Source: an uncultured Oscillospiraceae bacterium
GTDB taxonomy: Bacteria > Bacillota > Clostridia > Oscillospirales > Acutalibacteraceae
NCBI GenBank assembly: GCA_900555015.1
Contig: USJL01000014.1
Coordinates: 1 to 30,434 of the forward strand
Length of the DNA stretch: 30,434 nucleotides
Direction of reading: 5' to 3'
Part shown: one piece after another, positions 22,761 through 30,434 of the stretch
Layout: the number at the start of each line of letters is the position of its first letter
How positions within the stretch are numbered: position 1 is the first letter of the stretch
Program-made: the position numbers and the translations under genes
The notes under the pieces: generated by a model
What the model was told of the DNA's origin: nothing
Seen by the model: only the letters and a program-made list of their open reading frames with translations
Database searches by the model: none

Positions 22761-24800
22761 TTATTCAGATATTACAAAGTCAAAGCTTGCATTTTCACTG
22801 TACCAAAGAGGAAAATTCGTACCCCAAACATTATCGTAAAGCACAAATGAAACTCCGTCTTTTTCAGGGTTTTCATATTTATCGTCAAATTCCAATATTT
22901 TACCTTTGCCAAGTGAAAAAAGAGGTGAATGAAGATTATAAACATTAACCGTTTTACCCTGTTTTTCAAATTGAACAGACTGAACGGCGTGCAATTTTTT
23001 CGCCCCCATACCAACAACGTCAAAAGGATTAATTAAGCCGCCTAATTTCTTTAGCATAATTTGATTTGTTTGCGGATAAAGATGCAAATAAATCGCTTCG
23101 GTTAACCTGTTGGCATCTTTTTCAAACCAAGAAACATTAAATTTTAAATTGTTTTTGCTTAACTTATATGTAATTTGAACTGTTTTTGGCGCTCCCAATT
23201 CCTTGCACAACCGCTGTTCACACTTTAACGTAACAACAATGCAGCAGCCTGTGCTGATGTCAAGCTTTTCTGCTTTTTCAAATTTATAAAAATACCTGCC
23301 GGTAGGATATTTTCCATCAACATATTTCAACAACGGTCTGCCGAAATCGCCGTAAAGCCAGCTTTTATTTTCCTTATGGTTTCTTGAATAATGGGAAAGC
23401 CAAAAATCATAATCAGCCTTGGCAAATGAACGATACTCAATTATGGGATTTTCATTTGCCTCAATAAAATTAACGCCGTTTATACTAAGAAATTCTATGC
23501 CGCCGTATTCATTTATTTTAAGCTGACTGTTGCCGCAAATAACAGGCAATTTTATATTAAAACTTTCATCGGATTCAATAGACTGACCGGGAATAAGCCT
23601 GCCCAGCGCCTGCATTGCCTTTTCCTTATGATTTTGGCTTAAAGCATTTATCGCCTTATCAATATACAGTCTTTGCTCTGCCCAACTGCTTTGTGCGGTT
23701 TTGTAAGAACCCTGTTTGTATTCACCTGTATGCCGTGCAACAACGGTGTAAATATTTTGAGGAAAATCCCTAAACGGATGGTGAATTTTAACAACATCCT
23801 TTTTTATTGCCTTTTGAAAATCGTGTTTTAAATAATGCTCATAATCGGCAAAGTACTTTTTCATATCCATGCCGCATGTATGCTCGGCAATACAAAGAAG
23901 TGCATCGCAAAATTCATTATATTCTTCACTGCCTTTTATCATTGAATTTTCAGCAATCCAACGGCTTTTTAATGCCATAAGTTCTCTTAAAGCGGCAGAT
24001 TTATAAGGGTCTGACGCACTGCCGTGAATCCACGTATCCCCTATTTCAGAGGTTACAACGGGCAATTTATCACGCTTTTCCCATAAAAGCCGGGCAATTT
24101 CATCCATAGTACCTGCCTGCACTTCATAACCGGGAAATTCATTGGCAATTTTATTTAACTTTTCTGTTATTTTTTCAGGCGACGGTGTACCCCGATTATC
24201 AAGAGTATGGTCAAAATAAAGAACCTCATCAATCAAATCGCAGGAAAAAGCACCGCCGTAATCGCCGGAATAAATAACAACAACCTCACAGCCGTTATAT
24301 TTCCACAAAAAACACGGCGGAACATCTGCAAGGGCAGAAGAGCCGTTAACTCCTATATGCAAAAGTTTAATACCGTGGCGTTGCAAATAAGGAATCAGTG
24401 CTTTTGTATGCCCCGGAACATCAGTCATTTTTGCCGCTATTGTTTTTTTGCCCCTGATTTTATCAATATCATCAACAATGGAAATGCCGTATTCTGCCAA
24501 GTCCTCATCAAGAAGTTCGGTATGAGTTGTAAAGGGCAAAGCATGAGGAACTATATTGCCGCATTTAAGGGCATTAACAAGTTTTTCTTTATTTTCTGGA
24601 GTTGAATTTTTAAGTGCCTCTTTAATAATCCACGAGCCTGTTGTCCAAATAAATTTTTTGTTACTTTCGGTATTCATTTCATTTGCAAGAGAAACTGCGC
24701 CGGGTATATATTCGTTTAAATATTTATCATAAACATTTTTTGCATAATCTGTAAATCCTAAATCCAAATGTGTTTTGGAAACCACAATAACTTTTTTCAT
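22761..24800 (-). CDS. GH38-like DUF5054 protein, putative glycosidase
   Basis: The 679-residue protein resembles the DUF5054 group, related to the GH38 alpha-mannosidase N-terminal domain (recalled, not searched). GH38-like features are the HLD motif at 11-13 (metal ligands His11, Asp13), MTDVPGHTKALIPYL with Asp127 where GH38 has its nucleophile (IDPFGHS type), and DTWIHGSASDP. A helical middle region follows, then a beta-rich C-terminal half (about 400-679), as in GH38 enzymes. There is no signal peptide, so it is cytoplasmic. A strong GGAGG precedes the ATG. The gene stands alone with a shared terminator. Hydrolysis of alpha-mannosides or similar glycans is a family-based guess, and catalytic competence is not established. 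Confidence 0.8.
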   Translation of the reverse strand: MKKVIVVSKTHLDLGFTDYAKNVYDKYLNEYIPGAVSLANEMNTESNKKFIWTTGSWIIKEALKNSTPENKEKLVNALKCGNIVPHALPFTTHTELLDEDLAEYGISIVDDIDKIRGKKTIAAKMTDVPGHTKALIPYLQRHGIKLLHIGVNGSSALADVPPCFLWKYNGCEVVVIYSGDYGGAFSCDLIDEVLYFDHTLDNRGTPSPEKITEKLNKIANEFPGYEVQAGTMDEIARLLWEKRDKLPVVTSEIGDTWIHGSASDPYKSAALRELMALKSRWIAENSMIKGSEEYNEFCDALLCIAEHTCGMDMKKYFADYEHYLKHDFQKAIKKDVVKIHHPFRDFPQNIYTVVARHTGEYKQGSYKTAQSSWAEQRLYIDKAINALSQNHKEKAMQALGRLIPGQSIESDESFNIKLPVICGNSQLKINEYGGIEFLSINGVNFIEANENPIIEYRSFAKADYDFWLSHYSRNHKENKSWLYGDFGRPLLKYVDGKYPTGRYFYKFEKAEKLDISTGCCIVVTLKCEQRLCKELGAPKTVQITYKLSKNNLKFNVSWFEKDANRLTEAIYLHLYPQTNQIMLKKLGGLINPFDVVGMGAKKLHAVQSVQFEKQGKTVNVYNLHSPLFSLGKGKILEFDDKYENPEKDGVSFVLYDNVWGTNFPLWYSENASFDFVISE

Positions 24801-24890
24801 ATAAATTCCTCCAAAACAATTTTAGCATATGAAAATGCAAAAAAACATTTAAAATATAACATAAATTTTTAAAATAATGCATATAAAAAA

Positions 24891-24922
24891 CACCTGCAAG
24901 GCATTTAATACCGTTGCAGGTG
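24891..24922 (-). terminator. Intrinsic terminator of the rubrerythrin gene
   Basis: CACCTGCAA and TTGCAGGTG form a 9-bp stem, with an inner GG/CC, followed on the minus strand by TTTTTT. It lies 12 bases after the rubrerythrin stop. Confidence 0.9.
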
Positions 24923-24934
24923 CAATGTTTTTAA

Positions 24935-25474
24935 TTAATAGTTTTCGGCATGCACTTCAAAATAAGCCTGAGGATGAGCGCAAACAGGGCAAATTTCAGG
25001 TGCTTTTTCACCGATTACAATATGACCGCAGTTGCGGCATTCCCAAATTTTAACTTCGCTTTTTGCAAAAACTTCATTCATTTCAACATTTTTAAGCAAT
25101 GCACGGTAGCGTTCTTCATGCTTTCTTTCAATAGCACCAACCAAACGAAATTTTGCGGCAAGTTCGGGAAATCCCTCTTCATCTGCCGTTTTTGCAAAAT
25201 TTTCATACATATCCGTCCACTCAAAATTTTCACCTTCTGCGGCAGACAAAAGATTTTCTGCCGTATCGCCGATGCCGTTTAATTCTTTAAACCACATTTT
25301 TGCATGTTCTTTTTCATTATTTGCCGTTTTTAAAAATAAATCGGCAATTTGCTCAAAACCCTCTTTTTTTGCTTTTGAAGCAAAGTAAGTGTATTTGTTT
25401 CTTGCTTCGGATTCGCCCGAAAATGCATCTCTTAAATTTTGTTCTGTTTTTGTGCCTGCATATTTATTAGCCAT
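24935..25474 (-). CDS. rbr: Rubrerythrin
   Basis: Rubrerythrin is a cytoplasmic peroxidase of anaerobes that reduces H2O2 with electrons from NADH through rubredoxin. The 179-residue protein has an N-terminal ferritin-like di-iron domain with Glu21 (SGESEAR), the EKEHAKMW segment and ERKHEERY helix. The C-terminal rubredoxin-like iron site is WECRNCGHI...CPVCAHP. The start at 25474 is chosen for AAAGGAG at ideal distance; an upstream in-frame start at 25495 has no ribosome binding site. It is monocistronic, with a clear promoter and terminator. No PerR-type box was recognised. Confidence 0.96.
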   Translation of the reverse strand: MANKYAGTKTEQNLRDAFSGESEARNKYTYFASKAKKEGFEQIADLFLKTANNEKEHAKMWFKELNGIGDTAENLLSAAEGENFEWTDMYENFAKTADEEGFPELAAKFRLVGAIERKHEERYRALLKNVEMNEVFAKSEVKIWECRNCGHIVIGEKAPEICPVCAHPQAYFEVHAENY

Positions 25475-25516
25475 AAATTTTACTCCTTTTGCCAAACGGC
25501 ATTAAATGTTGATTTA

Positions 25517-25544
25517 ATATTACCACTATTAAAAATTTTGTCAA
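25517..25544 (-). promoter_or_regulatory. Promoter of the rubrerythrin gene
   Basis: On the minus strand TTGACA (25544-25539), a 16-base spacer and TAATAT (25522-25517). Confidence 0.75.
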
Positions 25545-25570
25545 CTTTATAAATTTTTATGCAAATAAAA

Positions 25571-25600
25571 AATGCCGCTTTAATAAATTAAAACGACATT
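25571..25600 (-). terminator. Intrinsic terminator of the surface-protein gene
   Basis: On minus-strand RNA AAUGUCGUUUUAAU pairs with AUUAAAGCGGCAUU through 14 positions, two of them U-G wobbles, and a U run follows. It lies 11 bases after the surface-protein stop codon. Confidence 0.85.
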
Positions 25601-25611
25601 AATTATAGAAT

Positions 25612-28600
25612 TTATTTTCTTTTTTTATTTTTACGGCTTGATAATTTTTGCGCCGTAAATAATGCTATGCCTGCTGCGGCTGTTGCAAAACCTGCTGCAA
25701 GGTAGCCGTAGACGCCGGAGTTACCCGAAACAGGTAAATCGCCCGACCTATAATTGTAAAGCCTGTAAGGAGCAATACCCCTGGTAAGCTTTTCAAAAGC
25801 CGGCACCTTATCGCCTATTGCCGTTATAACAGGTTCAACAGTTTCTCCCTCTGTGTCAAAGGTTAACTGCCACTGACCGTCGGGAGTTTTATACCCATCC
25901 GGAGCGTTATATTCAACAAGCCTGTAAATGCTTTTTGCATTCAAATCGGTAAAACTTACAAGACCGATTTTTGAAACAGATGTTTCCTTGCCCACAAGAA
26001 CCCAGCACTGTGCATATTCATCTGCAAGCACGCCCTTTGAATTTACATTAAGAATATCGTTTGTGTGATTGTGGCTTTCATCGGTACATTCAAGCTTGTA
26101 TAAAGCAAATTCGGCTCCGCCAAGCGGCTCCTTGCTTGAATTTGTTTTAATGAATGAAAAATCCTCTGTTCCGCCGATATACTTATTAACTATTTTGGTT
26201 ATAGGAGTTGTGCTGCCGTCATTAACCGTTATTGTTACAATTCCGCCACGAACAAAAGCTTTATAAACCGTTTCGTCAAGCTCGTAATTATTGGGGGCTT
26301 CAATTTCTTTAATATAATACGTGCCGCCCGTTTTTTGCGGAAAAACAACGAATCCGTCTGCGCCGGAAATTTCCGTTTCCAACAAGTTAGTGCACTCTGC
26401 ATCTGAATACAAACCGAATTTTGCACCTGCAAGTGCTTTGCCCAATTCGTCAACCTTACTGAAGCTGATTAAGCCCTTATTTTTAACATTATGAACCTTT
26501 ATATATGCATGGTCTGCATAATGCTTTTCGCCGTTATCATCATGCCAAGTAACATCTTTTTTATAATCGCCGTTGATTCCCTCTCTATACAAAGCAGCAT
26601 CGTAAGTTACCATATAATTGGCATAACCGTCGGTATCTGCACCGGCATCATACGAAAGAGAGCCGATTTTTACTTCCCTTATTGAATAAACGGCAGGTGC
26701 ACCGTCAATATAAAGGGGCAAATCACTCCATTCATAAATCCAATTATTTTGAGCGCTTAAAACCTGCGTATATTCGGCAGCCGGCAATTTTGCGCCGTTA
26801 CGCCAAAGTTCTACGGTTACAGGTTCTTTTTCATTATCGTCTGTTTCATCCCACTGCTTTTCGGCTTTAACCGATGTTAAAAGTTTGGAACGGTTATAAA
26901 TTGTTAAAACAGATGAACCCACGCCGTCAAGCCACGGTTCGCTTGACGAAATTGTTGATTCAACAACTTCTTGAGCCATTTCAACCTTACCGTCATCCGT
27001 TACGGTAATTTTAATATATTTAGGGCCTTCATAACCGGTAGGCACAGATTCGGTTAAATAATAATTTTCTGTTAATGTGCCGTCGCCGTGAATACCCAAT
27101 TTAATGTAAAAATTACCGTTTGCGTCTGTAATAATTGTATTATCGGCAACAAATTCACTGTAACCCTCTTCAACAGCATTTGTGTCTGTTGAATATTCGC
27201 TTGTGTTAGGTTTTCTGTAAAGAGAAATACTTTGACCGCTTACTTTGCTAAGTTTAAAGGAAACGTTTTTCAAGCCGTTACCTGTTGTTGAATCGGCTTT
27301 AATTACAGAAAGCAATCCTGATTTAACATACATATTTTGGAACGAAACAATTTGGCAAGCTGAATCCGGAACATCGCTGGGATACGCCTCTGCAGTAACA
27401 AATACGCCTGTATCCGACGGATAATCCTGCCAGCCGCTAACTTCATTGTCGGAATTGGAAATTGTGTACCTGTTTGTATTGTTCCACTTATCCAAATCAA
27501 GAGTATAATTTTCTTCTTTTATACAATATTCACGACCCTGCCTTACCGGCAATGACCATGTATAAGTATCTGTTACCGCATCATAGGAAGTATAACCTGT
27601 TTTTGTTGAATCTGTTTCAGATTCGGCAGAATTTAAATACAAAACATAGTCTGATGTTATTGTGCTGTTTTCAACATGAGTAACAGTAATATCAAATCCG
27701 TTGTCCTTAACCTGCTGAATAGCCTCGTCATCACCTGCAAAAGTTTTGGAAACAACAATTCTGCCCACTTTTGCAACAAGCACACCGTCTACATGCCAGC
27801 CGTCGGAGCGTTCATATTTAAACGCCGCCCAACGTAATGTAAAGTAATCTGATGTAATATACTCATGAGGAATAGTATGACCGTCAAGAGCAATAACCGC
27901 ATTACTTTCTCTTATTTGTTTAAGAATAACTTCGTCGGAAGGTATTTGTTCAAGAGTTACACCGCTGATAGGGTTTGCGGCAGATGAACGAATTTGCTTA
28001 TCTACCTCATATGCCGTTGATTCGGAAGTTGCAGGCGCAACTAATTGATATGACAAATCACCGGAAACCGGAATATTTTCCGTTCCGAAAGCACGAGTTG
28101 CAAAAACAGAAGAAGTGTACTTATCCGAATGCTGCGGTTTGTAGCCGTTACTCATATTATCTACTATTTCACAATCCAAATTTACAAAAAAGTTTGTTGA
28201 AATAATTCTGTCGTTATCATCCATACCTTTCCAAACGGCATTAAGCGTAACTTCATTATTAACCGCTTCGGCACGAAGCAATGCCCTTGTTAAGCTGTCG
28301 CCTGCTTTATAAACATCTACACCGTTACCTATTCGCCAGCCGACAAATGAATATACAAACTTACGGTTATTATCGTTAATAGTTACGGTTGCGGTGTCAT
28401 CATCTACATCAAGAAGAGTATAATCGGCTGTTCCCACCTCAACTTCATCATAATAAAGAGTTCGATTTTTAACCGTACCGTCTTTAACAATAACCTGCCT
28501 TGTTGCGTCAAACTGACCGAGCCTTATAAGGGATGACGAAACGGTTGTGTTATAAATAACCGTTGGTAAACCTGAAGAAGTTGTAATTCTTACCGGGCAT

Positions 28601-30036
28601 TTAATATTATCAATCTTAATTGTTATTGTGTTGTTTTCCGCATCTTCAGTTGTTTCAACATCCAGCGCTTCACCTGTTAAACCGTTAGCAATTTTATACG
28701 TTGCTTCCCCTTCAAGTTTAGGTAAAGTAACAGTGATACTGTCGCCTGAAAACAGCATTTGATCTTCAGGAAGCGTTGCGCCCTCCGGTAACAAACCTTT
28801 AGGGTCGGAACACTTAACCGTGAAAAATGAGTTTTCCGTAATTAAATCGGTATTATAGTTTTTATCTGATGTATCAAAATAAGTATCGTTACCTTCTATA
28901 TTATTCGGCAAATAGTACACAAACATTTGAGTTCTGAAACTAAACGGAATATCATATCCGCCATCATCATTTTTAACAGGGGTAGCGTCTGCCCAAATGG
29001 TGTTTAAATTGTTCGTATCGGCATGAGGGAAAATTCGCTCGCCACTGTATTTACTTGCGTCAAATCCGTATTGACCGTAAACCTGTTCAAGCTCATTAGA
29101 TGTTAAATAATACCTTGTTTTTCCGTCGCCGAAATTCTTTTTGTTTGCTGTGCCGATTACATCTGCCAACTGCCATTCACCGTCAATGGCAACATAACAG
29201 GTAACAGACGCCTGTAGTGCGTCTCCGGGTTTTGAAGCAACAATATAAACAGCTCTGCTTATATCCGTTACCGAAACCGTTACGGTGCCTGCATCCTTAT
29301 CTATTGTTTGGGTAAGTTTTAAATCTGTTTCCGTTTTACCGTCAAGAGTTAAATAAGTTACGCCGTCAACATAAGGAAGAACAATATCCGTATTACTGCC
29401 TTTAAACAACATTTCATCATAAGTAAGTGCCGCAAACTGCTCCGGCGGAATATATCCGTTAGGGTCTGCAACCTTAATTGTATAAAATGAATTTGTTTTA
29501 TTAACGCCAAACCCCGTCGCTGTTATCAACAGCAAAGCTGCTTGCAGTGCTGCCGTTTGATTTTACCGGTCCGTTAGGCAAGTAATACAAATAGTTTACA
29601 TTTCTGTTTTCTTTATTCCAACCGAGAGGTACAATATACTGACCCCATCATCGCTGTATGCAGGACTTGCATCTGCCCAAACTGTTTGAGGTCCGTAAGA
29701 ATCGATGTGAGCAAAAGTTAATTCGCCTTTAAACTGTTCTGCGGCAAATCCGTATTCTCCAAAAACCTCTTCAAGCTGTTCGGCAGTAATATAGAATATG
29801 GTTTGAGTAGCCGGACCGCCGAAAACTTTTGCCGAAATATCATCGGTAACGGTAACTGTTTTAATTTCCGTCCATTCCTCATCAATAGAAACATAACAGT
29901 GAACAGTAACGGGATTAACTGAAGCATTTGCGGCATCACTGCTGTCATCTGCAAAACTTACGCCCGGCAGTAAAACAGCCATAACTGTTAACAGTGCAAG
30001 CAAAACGGAAATTACTTTTTTTGAAACTTTAGCCAC
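25612..30036 (-). pseudogene. LPVSG-anchored Cna_B/SpaA surface protein, frame broken by two compensating indels
   Basis: As repaired this is a 1474-residue secreted, wall-anchored protein. Residues 1-29 are a signal peptide (hydrophobic core VISVLLALLTVMAVLLPG). Residues about 43-277 and 278-487 are two copies of one domain (VTVHCYVSIDEEW and VTCYVAIDGEW, later YYLPN, NSFYTIKV/NSFFTVKC). A SpaA-like domain begins near 908, Cna_B near 1049, and further SpaA-like domains near 1185 and 1292. The sorting signal LPVSG is near 1434, followed by a membrane helix and a Lys/Arg tail. The GTG start at 30036 follows GGAGG by eight bases. Between 29646 and 29509 the reading frame differs: one G is missing from the run at 29643-29646, and one T is extra at 29509-29511. 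The net frame is restored. A role in adhesion or pilus formation is inferred; no sortase gene is in the window. Confidence 0.8.
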
Positions 30037-30141
30037 AACGCTCACCTCCCGAAAAATTTTAATACAAAGTATAAACGGTTGTTTTTTGGCTTAAATGCTC
30101 AAAATTTATGCATTTTTATTACTTATATTTATTCGGTAAGT

Positions 30142-30169
30142 ATTTTATCACAGCATTTATTTTATTCAA
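30142..30169 (-). promoter_or_regulatory. Probable promoter of the surface-protein gene
   Basis: On the minus strand TTGAAT (30169-30164), a 16-base spacer and TAAAAT (30147-30142), about 105 bases before the GTG start. Confidence 0.55.
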
Positions 30170-30176
30170 GGGGTTT

Positions 30177-30207
30177 TGCAAAAAACGGCAAAGTGCCGAA
30201 ATTTGCA
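30177..30207. repeat. Symmetrical 31-base inverted repeat
   Basis: Outer arms TGCAAA/TTTGCA and inner arms CGGCA/TGCCG are separated by an AAA/AAA internal loop, with a three-base apex. On the minus strand the inner stem is followed by TTTTTT, so it could terminate a gene lying beyond the right edge. It lies just upstream of the surface-protein -35. Confidence 0.6.
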
Positions 30208-30369
30208 TTTTTACAAAAATGAATTTGTATATAACCCACGAAAAACGTAGGATTTTTACCCAATTTAGTTAAAAAATTATGAATAAAATTTTCACTTTTT
30301 GTTAATTTCAAAATTTTTACGGCGAAGAAGAAATGTAAAAAAGCATAACGGTTCGTATTGTTCACAAAT

Positions 30370-30406
30370 CAAAAGCGAATTTTTTGATAAAAATTCACAG
30401 CTTTTG
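30370..30406. repeat. Two-tier inverted repeat near the right edge
   Basis: Outer arms CAAAAGC/GCTTTTG and inner arms GAATTTTT/AAAAATTC are nearly continuous (one ACA bulge) around TGAT, 15 paired bases in all. No U tail follows in either direction, so a terminator role is not supported. It may be an operator or an assembly-edge feature. Confidence 0.5.
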
Positions 30407-30418
30407 TACAATATCTAC

Positions 30419-30434
30419 AAAAAAAAAAAAAAAA
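30419..30434. repeat. Terminal A16 run
   Basis: The window ends in 16 consecutive A residues. This is a typical place for an assembly to stop or for a homopolymer artefact to accumulate. Confidence 0.9.

Larger units (their letters stand above)
30046..30434. other. Gene-free AT-rich region upstream of the surface-protein gene
   Basis: About 390 bases hold no convincing gene. They contain the surface-protein promoter, a leader of about 90 bases with weak AAATGC/GCATTT and ACTTA/TAAGT hairpins, and two larger inverted repeats listed separately. A small hairpin lies at about 30230-30250 (CCTACG/CGTGGG on the minus strand), and the contig-end A run closes the region. No c-di-GMP riboswitch motif was recognised. 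Confidence 0.6.

Noticed and set aside
30162..30365. 67-codon minus-strand open frame at the right edge
   Set aside because: Composition is that of AT-rich noncoding DNA, there is no ribosome binding site, and it overlaps the promoter and hairpins of the surface-protein gene.
1..30434. CRISPR array, tRNA/rRNA gene, transposon or prophage
   Set aside because: No regularly spaced repeats, tRNA-like cloverleaf, rRNA sequence, transposase or phage structural gene was seen on either strand.

Overview
The window (30.4 kb, low GC) looks like a contig from an anaerobic clostridial member of the Bacillota, probably a gut species. The reasons are AT-rich spacers with sigma-A style promoters, strong AGGAGG-type ribosome binding sites, short U-tailed terminators, rubrerythrin, HypA/HypB, a GH36 alpha-galactosidase, AraC control of sugar genes and a sortase-anchored Cna_B/SpaA surface protein. 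No rRNA, tRNA, CRISPR array, transposase or phage gene was seen. Families are recognised from motifs and memory; no search was run.

Layout. 1-1.4 kb: a MATE exporter whose first codons are disturbed by an inverted repeat and a frame break at the contig edge. 1.4-2.5 kb: an E2/CAT-like acyltransferase with a 19-bp palindrome upstream. 2.5-6.9 kb (minus): a phosphate module, Na/Pi cotransporter with PhoU domain, then PhoP-like regulator and a short PhoR-like kinase. A two-copy PHO-box-like repeat precedes the transporter, and a membrane-anchored XRE regulator lies at the far end. 7-14.5 kb: a carbohydrate locus with GH36 and a second (alpha/alpha)6-type glycosidase on the minus strand, the latter split by a one-base frameshift. 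AraC regulator, metallophosphoesterase and GPH/MFS symporter lie on the plus strand, with repeat pairs suited to AraC control in both promoter regions. 14.5-15.2 kb: a YjjG-like HAD phosphatase.

15.2-21.2 kb is the most novel part. A minus-strand operon runs hypB, a 942-residue Fe-S/flavin oxidoreductase, hypA and a DUF5692-like membrane protein, with no hydrogenase structural gene. Divergent from it, across a shared region with a Rex-like operator, are two overlapping genes for small membrane proteins of unknown function. I propose these six genes as one redox- and nickel-linked unit.

21.2-25.5 kb: a second MATE exporter behind a consensus promoter and an attenuator-like leader, a GH38-like DUF5054 protein and rubrerythrin. 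25.6-30 kb: a large LPVSG-anchored adhesin or pilin-like protein whose frame is interrupted by two compensating one-base indels. The last 390 bases hold its promoter and several hairpins, and end in a 16-A run. At least three reading-frame breaks are visible, which points to consensus errors or genuine slippage mutations and should be checked against reads.
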